From Oligoflexaceae bacterium (GTDB taxonomy: Bacteria; Bdellovibrionota_B; Oligoflexia; Oligoflexales; Oligoflexaceae), in NCBI GenBank assembly GCA_947474445.1, contig CANJJY010000109.1, positions 1 through 11,497 on the forward strand: a stretch of DNA of 11,497 nt, written 5' to 3'. Each line of letters starts with the position of its first letter. Within the stretch, counting starts at the first letter, position 1. The notes below the pieces were generated by a model. That model ran no database searches. It was given only the letters and a program-made list of their open reading frames with translations, and had not been told where the DNA came from. Position numbers and translations under genes: made by a program. Below are positions 1 to 6,479 of this stretch, in pieces.

Positions 1-2589
1 AAGGAAGTCACGCGCCTTGCTGTACATCTGCTGGAGTGAAAGGAGGCTGCTGCGAATCAGCTCAACGCTATCGCGGGTAGCGGCATAAGCCTTGAAGAGG
101 TGAAAGAGGGCGCGCGTCTTGGCCTCATAATCTTTCTGATCGGCCCAGCCGTAGATACTAACCGCTTGATCCAATCGCTGGAGAAAGCTCGCCGGCAGAC
201 CTTTTTCTCGATCTTCCCGCCGTAAGGTGAAGTGCATCAAACATTCATAAACATCGGCACCGCGCGAACCTTCCGTATCGCTGATGTCGTCCTGAAACAG
301 GCGCTGCACTTTGATAAAAGCCTGCACGGCCTTCACATAGAGTTCGGCGCAAGCCGCACGGTAGGCAGGATGGGCCTGGGTGAAGGCTTCGACTTGCTGG
401 AGAATGCGACTGACCGGAGGGACCACGTCGTAGCCAAGAAACACAGCGCGGTATTCCCTAACCAGCTTTTTCCAACTTTTGTCCAAATCCTGAGACGACT
501 GCGGCAGAGCAGGAATAATGAGTCGCGAAAAATCGATGCGATCGAAAGTTTCGCCTGGGGCCGATTCTTCTGCAACAGACTCCGACTTTTCCGCTTCCAT
601 ATCGACGAGACTCTGACCGGCCGCAACTTGCTCGCCCGCCTTGACCATGACTTCGGTTACGGTTCCATCTTCCGGCGCCGAGACAGTCATTTCCATCTTC
701 ATCGCTTCGAGGGTCAACAGCAGGTCGCCTTTTTTGACCTTCTGCCCCTCCTTGACTTCGACGGTGAGGACGACGCTGGGCGAAGGAGCTGTAATCATGC
801 CGCTGGCATCGAGCGGCAGCATGTAGGGAACCCCTTCGACTTCGCACTGCAGAGCATTCGCCCGCGGCACGATCTGCGCCTTGAACTTTTCTCCGCCGGC
901 CTTGAGAATCAGCTCATTGCCCCATTTGCTATATTCAAAGGCTATCGTGCCCTGGTCGATCGTGATGTGATACATCTCATCGCCGACCGCGCGGATCTGA
1001 AGGTTGTATTTGTGTCCATGCAAACTCAGCTGCATATCGCTGACTAGACTCGGCATGACGCGCGGTGCACTGAAGCGACTGACTTTCTCAGTGAAATTTT
1101 CCAGCTCGTCCTGATATTTCTGTTCGTAACGATAGACGACTGCAGCTAGCAAAGCGATGTCCCAGCGAGTCTTCACGCCGCGCCGTTGCTGCCTGAGCAA
1201 AAAGTTCTCGACGAAGTTGGTTTGCACGCCGCCATGTTTGATCTCTTCGGCCTCGAGGAGCTCGAGCAGAAAACCTTGATTGGTCGTGCCGTTTTCAATT
1301 TCTACCTTGAGTTCGCGCAAGGCACGCGTTAGGCGGGCGATCGTCGCGGGGCGGTTGCTGCCCTGCGCGATGATCTTAGCGATCATCGAATCATATTCGC
1401 GGGGAACGCGACCACCTTCTTCAAAACCTGTGTCGATACGAATCCCGGGGAGCTGCGGCAAGAGAAAGCGCTTGATCAAACCGGGGGTCGGCGCGAATTT
1501 CTGATCGGGATCTTCAGCATTGAGACGGACTTCAATCACGTGACCGCGTTCGCTGCGGGCGACTGATTTCAATTCTTCACCGAGCGCGACGCGCAGCTGC
1601 AAATGAACGAGGTCGACTTGAAAGAGTTCTTCCGTGATGGGGTGCTCGACCTGCAGACGGGTATTAACCTCCATGAAGTAGGCCTGCCCACGGTCCATAT
1701 CGTAGAGATACTCGACTGTCCCGGCGCCGTGATAGGCGGCAGCCTTGAGCAGGCGAGCGGCCGCCGCTTCAACTTCGCTCATCACTTCCCGTGGAAGGAG
1801 CGCCGGGGGCGTCTCTTCGATAATCTTTTGATTGTTCCGTTGGACCGAGCAGTCGCGCACGCCAAAGGTGTGGACGTTGCCATACAAATCACCGAGAGCC
1901 TGGACTTCGAGATGCCGACCGCGGACGACCAGCGCCTCGAGGAAAATGACGCGATTGCCATAGAAACGAAAAATCTCATCGGTGACGGACTTGAATTGCT
2001 GCGGCAGTTCGTCCGGGGTCAGTACTTTTCGGATCCCTCGTCCGCCCCCGCCGTTGGCGCTTTTTAAAATCACGGGATAGCCGATGCGTTCGGCGGCAGC
2101 ACGCGCTTCTTCTAGCGTCTCGAGCGAACTTCCGCTCCAGGGGCAGGTCGGAACCTGCGAGCGATCGGCGAGATCTTTGGCCTTAATCTTATCGCCGAGC
2201 AGATCCATCGCTTCAGCGCTTGGACCGATGAGGACGAGACCATGCTTTTCGGCGAGGGCTGCGAATGCGGCGTTTTCTGCCACGAAACCCCAGCCCACCC
2301 AAATTCCCTCGCACGCGGTCTGCCGGAGGGCAGCGATGAGAAACTCGCAAGCGAGATAGGGACTGCCGGTCAGAGTACCAAAACCGACGAAATCTTCGAG
2401 GTTGAAGGCCTGATCGGCTTCTTTGATAAAAAGCGCATCGCTTTCGGCGCTCGTATAAAAAGCAATCGTCTCAAAGGCGGTGCCGTAAAGGGTATTGAAC
2501 TCTTTTGCGGCTCGCACAAAGCGAACGGCCGCCTCACCGCGATTGATGATTCCTATTTTTGCATTCTTTTGCATTCGCTTGCGATCCAA
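1..2589 (-). CDS. Multidomain biotin-dependent acyl-CoA carboxylase (biotin carboxylase + BCCP), 3' end outside window
   Basis: Uninterrupted frame from 2589 through base 1: 863 codons seen, C-terminus missing. Residues about 11-463 form a biotin carboxylase of the ATP-grasp type, which carboxylates biotin using ATP and bicarbonate. Visible are GDKIKAK (Lys134), the glycine loop KSANGGGGRG (from Lys176), GRHLEVQ (His226, Glu228), QKIIEE (Lys255) and EVNTRLQVEHP (307-317). A biotinyl carrier domain follows at about 597-665, with EAMKMEM and the biotin-accepting Lys631. Residues 666-863 are helix-rich and unrecognised, with no carboxyltransferase yet, so a fused carboxyltransferase further downstream is inferred. 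Substrate (acetyl- or propionyl-CoA) cannot be told. Start: TTG at 2589 has AAAGAGGA seven bases upstream; ATG at 2574 (MQKNAKIGIINRGE) is the alternative but has no ribosome site at the right distance. An in-frame TAA lies at 2626-2628. The gene appears to have its own promoter and a leader of about 210 bases. Confidence 0.93.
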   Translation of the reverse strand, partial: MDRKRMQKNAKIGIINRGEAAVRFVRAAKEFNTLYGTAFETIAFYTSAESDALFIKEADQAFNLEDFVGFGTLTGSPYLACEFLIAALRQTACEGIWVGWGFVAENAAFAALAEKHGLVLIGPSAEAMDLLGDKIKAKDLADRSQVPTCPWSGSSLETLEEARAAAERIGYPVILKSANGGGGRGIRKVLTPDELPQQFKSVTDEIFRFYGNRVIFLEALVVRGRHLEVQALGDLYGNVHTFGVRDCSVQRNNQKIIEETPPALLPREVMSEVEAAAARLLKAAAYHGAGTVEYLYDMDRGQAYFMEVNTRLQVEHPITEELFQVDLVHLQLRVALGEELKSVARSERGHVIEVRLNAEDPDQKFAPTPGLIKRFLLPQLPGIRIDTGFEEGGRVPREYDSMIAKIIAQGSNRPATIARLTRALRELKVEIENGTTNQGFLLELLEAEEIKHGGVQTNFVENFLLRQQRRGVKTRWDIALLAAVVYRYEQKYQDELENFTEKVSRFSAPRVMPSLVSDMQLSLHGHKYNLQIRAVGDEMYHITIDQGTIAFEYSKWGNELILKAGGEKFKAQIVPRANALQCEVEGVPYMLPLDASGMITAPSPSVVLTVEVKEGQKVKKGDLLLTLEAMKMEMTVSAPEDGTVTEVMVKAGEQVAAGQSLVDMEAEKSESVAEESAPGETFDRIDFSRLIIPALPQSSQDLDKSWKKLVREYRAVFLGYDVVPPVSRILQQVEAFTQAHPAYRAACAELYVKAVQAFIKVQRLFQDDISDTEGSRGADVYECLMHFTLRREDREKGLPASFLQRLDQAVSIYGWADQKDYEAKTRALFHLFKAYAATRDSVELIRSSLLSLQQMYSKARDFL

Positions 2590-2808
2590 GGGCTTATCCT
2601 CTTTCACCAGCTGCGCGAGCTGGACTTAGGCTCATCCAGGAGCAATTGTCAGAGCAAAACTCGCCGAACCTGAAAACTGACCTCTCCGCGTCAGCAGTCG
2701 CTTCGGCCTATTCTTCCAGAAGCAGCATCGAGAAATCTTTTCACGACTTCCTTTCCCCTGCTCGGGGAGCTTGAAACGAAGCGACGAGACTTGGGATTCT
2801 TACATGCT

Positions 2809-2839
2809 CTTATACTGAAATGTCGAGAGCTTGTCTCAA
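2809..2839 (-). promoter_or_regulatory. Candidate sigma70-like promoter for the carboxylase gene
   Basis: On the minus strand GAGACA (2837-2832, four of six matches to TTGACA) is followed after exactly 17 bases by TATAAG (2814-2809, five of six matches to TATAAT). An overlapping TTGAGA (2839-2834) would give a 19-base spacer. Transcription would start near 2802 and leave about 213 bases of leader before the TTG start. Called from consensus matching only. Confidence 0.4.
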
Positions 2840-2870
2840 AAATTGGCGGTAAAAAAAATGCCGGTGGGAG

Positions 2871-2902
2871 GTAGAAACAGCTCATTTTGAGCCATTTTCT
2901 AC
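2871..2902. repeat. Bipartite inverted repeat (stem-loop)
   Basis: The outer arms GTAGAAA (2871-2877) and TTTCTAC (2896-2902) are perfectly complementary, as are the inner arms GCTCA (2880-2884) and TGAGC (2888-2892), around a TTT loop. The two stems are separated by small asymmetric internal bulges (CA opposite CAT). It lies about 30 bases upstream of the candidate -35 box of the carboxylase promoter. It could be an operator or an RNA structure; no known element was matched. Confidence 0.55.
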
Positions 2903-2935
2903 GCCGAGATCCAACCTGGCCTTTAGGCCGCACTC

Positions 2936-2961
2936 AAAAGGCACCTGTCGAGGCCCTTTTT
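2936..2961. terminator. Candidate bidirectional intrinsic terminator
   Basis: AAAAGG (2936-2941) pairs with CCTTTT (2955-2960). Inside, CCT (2944-2946) pairs with AGG (2951-2953) around a GTCG tetraloop, giving an A-rich left arm and T-rich right arm on both strands. It sits between the M23 stop and the carboxylase promoter, where readthrough from the M23 gene would need to end. The GC-rich part is short, so confidence is moderate. Confidence 0.4.
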
Positions 2962-3041
2962 CAGGCAATTGCGACAGCTCAGTCGTGTTAACAGCTGGAG
3001 GCGAGAAATAGAAGAGGGAGGAGGCGATGCGAAACAAAGGC

Positions 3042-3073
3042 AAAAAAAGGCAGCCGGGCCCGGTACTCCGAGC
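3042..3073 (-). terminator. Weak candidate terminator after the M23 gene
   Basis: On the minus strand, GCTCGG (3073-3068) pairs with CCGGGC (3063-3058) around an AGTA loop with one T-G wobble. A run of seven T follows at 3048-3042. The run begins nine bases after the stem, further than in a canonical terminator; a shorter alternative stem GGGC/GCCT would abut it. The element lies 40-70 bases after the M23 stop codon. Confidence 0.35.
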
Positions 3074-3112
3074 GCACGACTTCCATTCTTTGCAGCGATG
3101 AGGAAAGGTCGA

Positions 3113-3868
3113 TCAGTGAGCGTAACGCGAAAAATGCGGCATAGGATCCAGGGGCTTATTATTCAAGGTCAGATATTCGAAATGCAGATGAATGCCTTCG
3201 GCATTACCCGATTGACCCACCACGGCCATTTCCTGGCCTTTCTTCACCCACTGATTTTTTTTAACGAAAATCTTGGAGCAATGCGCGTAGAGAGTGCGGA
3301 AGTTGTTGTGGTTGACGAGGACCGTCCAGCCGTACCCACGCTTCCAACCGGTAAATTCCACCCGACCTTCGTGAGCGGCTTTGATCCGCTTGCCGCTGTC
3401 GGATAAAATATCGATGCCTTCGTGGGGACGTCCATTCCGACGACCAAAGACCGAACCCACGTGACCATCGACCGGCCAGGCGAGCTGCTGATACTGACTG
3501 TAAAGCTCGGCTCGGCGTCCCACCTGAGTCGAAACTTCTTCCATGCGATTCCGCGCGTCACGGCTGGGGAGAGTGCTGGAGACCAGTCGGCTCCTTCCCC
3601 GCAAGTCAGAAGACTCGAGAGCCTTCTCACTAACGGGGATGTACAAAATTTGTCCCGGCTTGAGGTCATCTTGCAAGCGATTGATGCGCTTGATCGTCGA
3701 CTCAGGGACTTCGAACTGTTCGCCCATTTTCTTGAGCGTCTCACCCGGCTTCACGCGTACTTCGAACATCATATCGGCCGTATCTAAACCCGGCGGAGCA
3801 GCTTTGCGGTGTGCGCAAGAAGGCACGAGTACCGCCGTCATCAGGAGGCCAACGATCGTTCTCTTCAT
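3113..3868 (-). CDS. LysM and M23 (LytM) peptidoglycan endopeptidase lipoprotein, NlpD-like layout
   Basis: A 251-residue envelope protein. The N-terminus MKRTIVGLLMTAVLVPSC is a lipoprotein signal with Cys18 as the lipid site; Ala at +2 (not Asp) would favour the outer membrane under the enterobacterial Lol rule. A LysM peptidoglycan-binding domain spans about 35-79, ending in LKPGQILYIP. The M23 zinc metallopeptidase domain spans about 131-240, with ligands His149 and Asp153 (HEGID) and His229, and catalytic His196 (YAH) and His227 (HLH). All are present, so the protein should cleave peptidoglycan cross-bridges itself, unlike E. coli NlpD, whose LytM site is degenerate. Start: ATG at 3868 puts the signal peptide at the N-terminus and has GAGGAAGAGAG just upstream; a TTG at 3922 would add 18 residues in front of the signal and is rejected. 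A strong terminator upstream separates it from the Glt-like operon; no clear promoter was found. Confidence 0.93.
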   Translation of the reverse strand: MKRTIVGLLMTAVLVPSCAHRKAAPPGLDTADMMFEVRVKPGETLKKMGEQFEVPESTIKRINRLQDDLKPGQILYIPVSEKALESSDLRGRSRLVSSTLPSRDARNRMEEVSTQVGRRAELYSQYQQLAWPVDGHVGSVFGRRNGRPHEGIDILSDSGKRIKAAHEGRVEFTGWKRGYGWTVLVNHNNFRTLYAHCSKIFVKKNQWVKKGQEMAVVGQSGNAEGIHLHFEYLTLNNKPLDPMPHFSRYAH

Positions 3869-3909
3869 CGTTCTCTCTTCCTCAACAGAAGGGGTTGACG
3901 ATTCATCTG

Positions 3910-3927
3910 GGACCCTGATCAAGGTCC
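3910..3927. promoter_or_regulatory. Imperfect 18-base palindrome in the M23 gene leader
   Basis: GGACCCTGATCAAGGTCC is symmetric except for one C/A pair flanking the central TGATCA. It ends 42 bases upstream of the M23 start codon. It has no following T-run, so it is not a terminator for this gene; an operator or leader hairpin is possible. The remainder of 3869-4063 shows no convincing -35/-10 pair. Confidence 0.35.
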
Positions 3928-4063
3928 GAGATGAGACTTTTAAAAACCTTTTTCTCCGCAGAGTCCTTCCCGCGGACGAAAAAAAGGGAAACCTATCCTC
4001 CGTGATGCTGAAACATGTCTGCTACCGGGTCACTCTCCGCCTGATTGACAGGCAAAAAGTCCT

Positions 4064-4097
4064 GAAAAAGAACGCGCCCCCTGATAAAAGAGGGCGC
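4064..4097 (-). terminator. Intrinsic terminator of the Glt-like operon
   Basis: On the minus strand, GCGCCC (4097-4092) pairs with GGGCGC (4079-4074) around a 12-base loop, followed at once by GTTCTTTTTC (T-rich, 4073-4064). It begins about 30 bases after the TGA of the FHA/AgmX gene and is in the correct orientation to end that transcript. Confidence 0.75.
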
Positions 4098-4127
4098 TTG
4101 TGACACGACAGCGTTGTTTAATCTACA

Positions 4128-6314
4128 TCAAAGTGGGTTGAAGACGAAGGGGTAATTTACATTGACACTTTGGCCACCGCGGGGATTCGGGAATTTCCAA
4201 CGTTGGACTTTTCCGGTCACACACCCAGCCATTACGGCATCGCCAATCGTATCCGAATTGATACTGGAGGCGGTCACCCGCCCGTCAGCCCCAATCGTGA
4301 AATTCACTTTGATTTTGCCGTTGGCGTTGGGAGCACGCTGCAGCAATTGTTCGTAGCAGTGACGGATCTGGTTCAAATTGGCGCGTATAACAGCCTGCAC
4401 TTCTTGGGTCGTCAAACCACCGCTCACCACGGGGTCGCCTTCCGGCACCGACACATTGGCGCGACCCGTTCCGGCACCTTTGCCGAAACCCTGACCAAGA
4501 CCAGCCCCACCGAGGCCTCCCGTCCCGCCTTGTCCGGATCCATTGCCACCGAATCCACCGAAGTTATTGACGGCGCCACCTGCGCCAGCGACGCCGAGAG
4601 TCGTTCCCGATCCAGGGCCGCCCAGACCGTAAGTCTTGGCTGCCGAACCGCTGCCACCACCGGCGCCACCGGCCGAATCTTTAAAGTCGGTTTTGATCGC
4701 TCCCGCTCCGGTCTGGGTCAGAACTTTTCCGGCTCCGAGGCCCAGCTTGGAAAGATTCACACCCGACGCTTTATTAGGAGCTCCGCCTTCGACACCAGCG
4801 AGATCGGTCTTCTGATCGCCTTTGCGTTGGCCGCCGGCGTTGGGATTGACCTTTCCGCCACCGATCGCGCCACCCGAAGGACCTACTTTGCCATCGGTTT
4901 TCTGTCCGGGCGCTTTGAAGTCAGGCTTGGCACCCGTATTCACCTGACCCGCATCTTTGGTCGGTGCGGGAGTCGCCGGCTTAGGAGTCGCGACCGCTTC
5001 TTTTTTCTGTTCGGCCAGCTGCTGCGTGGGCTTTTCCACGGGCGGCGTCGGCTTGGTTTGCTTAGGCGTTTCCACGGGCTTTGGCTTCACTTCCGGTGGA
5101 ACCGGAGCGGGTGGCTTCGGCGGTGGCTTGGGCGGAGTTGGCTGAGGCGGCGGCTCTTTTTCCACCTTAGCCACTTCGACTTTGGGCTTGGGAATAGGCT
5201 TTGGCTCTTCCTTCTTCTCCGGCGCGCTGACGATCGACCAGATGTCGTCATTATTCTTGTCGTCGTCAGGATTTTTGCTGAGATAGATGGTCGGAATCGC
5301 CGCTAGATAAAGCAGGATCGACACCATCATGATACCGATGAAGAAGGGATCTCGCGCACTGTTTCGCGGCAGTTCGAGGACGGGAGGTTTGATGAACATC
5401 AGAAAATACTTCACGGCGCCATGAGTGACATGGGCAATGTCGTGCTTACTGAGGCTGATCGTCTTCTCGCCAGATTCTTCGACGACCTTGCCGCCTTTAC
5501 GGAGCCGTGCCTTCATATCAGGCAGAAGCTGCAGGGAATACCCTTCTTCCGATGCACGCGCGAGCGTGTGGCTCTTTATCTCGCTGTTACCGCCGGCTAT
5601 AAAGTGGGCGTGAGGCGGCGATCCGATCGTAGCTTTTTCGTAGTTTTTGAATCGAGGATGGAACAGTTCGACGTCGAGAACCGTGTCGTCCCAATACGCG
5701 ACGACTTCAAGGACGTTGCCGCTGGGCTTGGCATTGCGCGGCGAAAACAGCTGATTATCAAAATCTGAGCTGCGTTCAGCACCTGCCCCCGCAGAGCGGA
5801 CGGTCCGGGTGGGATTGCCTTCATCGTTCATGTCAACTGCGTGCTCCTCGTCGTCCTCGTCATCCTCGTCCTCATCGTGCGAGGTATCGTGAGCTGACTC
5901 GAGATTAAGGCGCGTCGCAGGCGGCGCCGTCAGAGACACCTTGCTCCGGGTGACCGGCATTTCACCGGTGGAACGGGTTCCATCGGTCATCGCGCTTTTA
6001 AATTGCCCTGCGGCAGCAGCTTCGTACGGGTGAACTTCAATAACTACGTTGCCGACTGTGATGCGATCGCCGATCTTGATCGGTGCCTCGACATCCACCT
6101 TTTGCCCATTGAGCAGGACACCTGACTGGGATCCCAGGTCAGTGAGCATCGGCACTTTGTTTTCAAGCAATTCTATCATCGCGTGGATAGGTTCCACGCC
6201 CGGGGCTCGAATGACGACCTCGTTTGATAGTAATGAGCCGATCATCAGTCGATCGCGGACCGGCACGATCTGCTGAGACTGGTTCGGAGGAGAATAGCGA
6301 ATCTCGAGGTTCAT
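4128..6314 (-). CDS. TonB-like envelope transducer: FHA domain, one TM helix, AgmX/PglI C-terminal domain (GltG-like)
   Basis: This 728-residue protein is predicted to link cytoplasm and periplasm as part of an Agl/Glt-type trans-envelope machine. Domains in order: an FHA fold at about 20-95 (IGS, IHA, DLGSQSG, LLNG); an acidic patch (148-157); a second, unrecognised beta-rich cytoplasmic domain (about 198-310); one membrane helix (about 323-345); a Pro/Lys-rich segment (366-455); a Gly-rich segment (about 475-620); and an AgmX/PglI C-terminal domain (628-728) with Cys653 in RHCYE, GADGRV, Cys698 and WKFPNPRGG, ending in VNYPFVFNPL. The C-terminal family is TonB-like and typical of myxobacterial gliding proteins; this layout recalls GltG of Myxococcus. 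The canonical phosphothreonine-binding residues of the FHA domain are replaced. Start: ATG at 6314 has GAGGA six bases upstream. It is last in its operon and is followed by a terminator. Membership of the family is secure; the gliding role is inference. Confidence 0.9.
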   Translation of the reverse strand: MNLEIRYSPPNQSQQIVPVRDRLMIGSLLSNEVVIRAPGVEPIHAMIELLENKVPMLTDLGSQSGVLLNGQKVDVEAPIKIGDRITVGNVVIEVHPYEAAAAGQFKSAMTDGTRSTGEMPVTRSKVSLTAPPATRLNLESAHDTSHDEDEDDEDDEEHAVDMNDEGNPTRTVRSAGAGAERSSDFDNQLFSPRNAKPSGNVLEVVAYWDDTVLDVELFHPRFKNYEKATIGSPPHAHFIAGGNSEIKSHTLARASEEGYSLQLLPDMKARLRKGGKVVEESGEKTISLSKHDIAHVTHGAVKYFLMFIKPPVLELPRNSARDPFFIGIMMVSILLYLAAIPTIYLSKNPDDDKNNDDIWSIVSAPEKKEEPKPIPKPKVEVAKVEKEPPPQPTPPKPPPKPPAPVPPEVKPKPVETPKQTKPTPPVEKPTQQLAEQKKEAVATPKPATPAPTKDAGQVNTGAKPDFKAPGQKTDGKVGPSGGAIGGGKVNPNAGGQRKGDQKTDLAGVEGGAPNKASGVNLSKLGLGAGKVLTQTGAGAIKTDFKDSAGGAGGGSGSAAKTYGLGGPGSGTTLGVAGAGGAVNNFGGFGGNGSGQGGTGGLGGAGLGQGFGKGAGTGRANVSVPEGDPVVSGGLTTQEVQAVIRANLNQIRHCYEQLLQRAPNANGKIKVNFTIGADGRVTASSINSDTIGDAVMAGCVTGKVQRWKFPNPRGGQSVNVNYPFVFNPL

Positions 6315-6351
6315 TCACCTTCCTCTAATAGCTGGAGAGCAACGAATGGAA

Positions 6352-6393
6352 AGCTGTTACAGCTATTATCGCGTGGATGACAGTAAATGGGAA
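6352..6393 (-). promoter_or_regulatory. Candidate internal promoter with adjoining dyad before the FHA/AgmX gene
   Basis: On the minus strand TTCCCA (6393-6388, four of six matches) is followed after 17 bases by GATAAT (6370-6365, five of six matches). Directly beside the -10 box is a perfect dyad, AGCTGT-T-ACAGCT (6352-6364), whose centre coincides with the expected transcription start near 6358. The start would lie about 44 bases before the ATG at 6314. This may allow separate expression of the last gene, with an operator over the start site. Based on sequence only. Confidence 0.3.
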
Positions 6394-6440
6394 GACTTCT
6401 TGGTAATTGTTTGAGGACTTCTGTTTTTTGCCTTGCCCAG

Positions 6441-6459
6441 GCCCCGCTCCAGGCGAGGC
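6441..6459 (-). other. Intercistronic RNA hairpin
   Basis: In minus-strand RNA, GCCTCGC (6459-6453) pairs with GCGGGGC (6447-6441), with one U-G wobble, around a CUGGA loop. No T-run follows, so it is not an intrinsic terminator in this direction. It sits 20-40 bases after the stop of the TPR lipoprotein gene and could protect the upstream mRNA end or set unequal expression of the two genes. Confidence 0.4.
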
Positions 6460-6479
6460 TTTTGCGGGACCTAAAGAAA

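Larger units (their letters stand above)
2590..3112. other. Gene-poor intergenic region between the M23 lipoprotein and carboxylase genes
   Basis: This 523-base stretch has no convincing protein gene. It holds, from right to left, a weak hairpin with a T-run just after the M23 stop, an AAAAGG/CCTTTT hairpin at 2936-2961, a bipartite stem-loop at 2871-2902, the candidate carboxylase promoter at 2809-2839 and its leader. The leader carries a small TCCCC/GGGGA hairpin (2754-2768). An 80-codon minus-strand frame (2933-2691) is basic and Ser/Arg-rich with no recognisable motif; I take it as chance. No tRNA cloverleaf or known riboswitch core was recognised. Confidence 0.6.

Noticed and set aside
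232..1047. Plus-strand open frame (271 codons)
   Set aside because: It lies opposite the clearly coding carboxylase (BCCP and flanks). Its product is rich in Arg/His/Phe with no recognisable motif.
1603..2067. Plus-strand open frame (154 codons)
   Set aside because: It is antisense to the biotin carboxylase ATP-grasp core, whose conserved motifs run without a break on the minus strand.
2691..2933. Minus-strand 80-codon frame in the intergenic region
   Set aside because: Its composition is random-looking (Ser/Arg/Lys), it has no ribosome site or motif, and it would overlap the candidate promoter and hairpins.
3869..3922. Upstream TTG start for the M23 gene adding 18 residues
   Set aside because: It would bury the lipoprotein signal peptide behind a charged segment; ATG 3868 with its own purine-rich ribosome site is better.
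4039..4053. GCCTG-ATTGA-CAGGC inverted repeat
   Set aside because: The five-base stem has no T-run on the useful side and no clear link to a promoter; such short repeats are expected by chance.
3543..4103. Plus-strand open frame (186 codons) spanning the M23 gene and its leader
   Set aside because: It overlaps the M23 lipoprotein and the operon terminator and shows no protein features.
4170..5306. Long plus-strand open frame (378 codons)
   Set aside because: It is antisense to the Pro/Gly-rich linker and AgmX domain of the transducer gene; the low-complexity, GC-biased codons keep the opposite frame open. No domain and no ribosome site.
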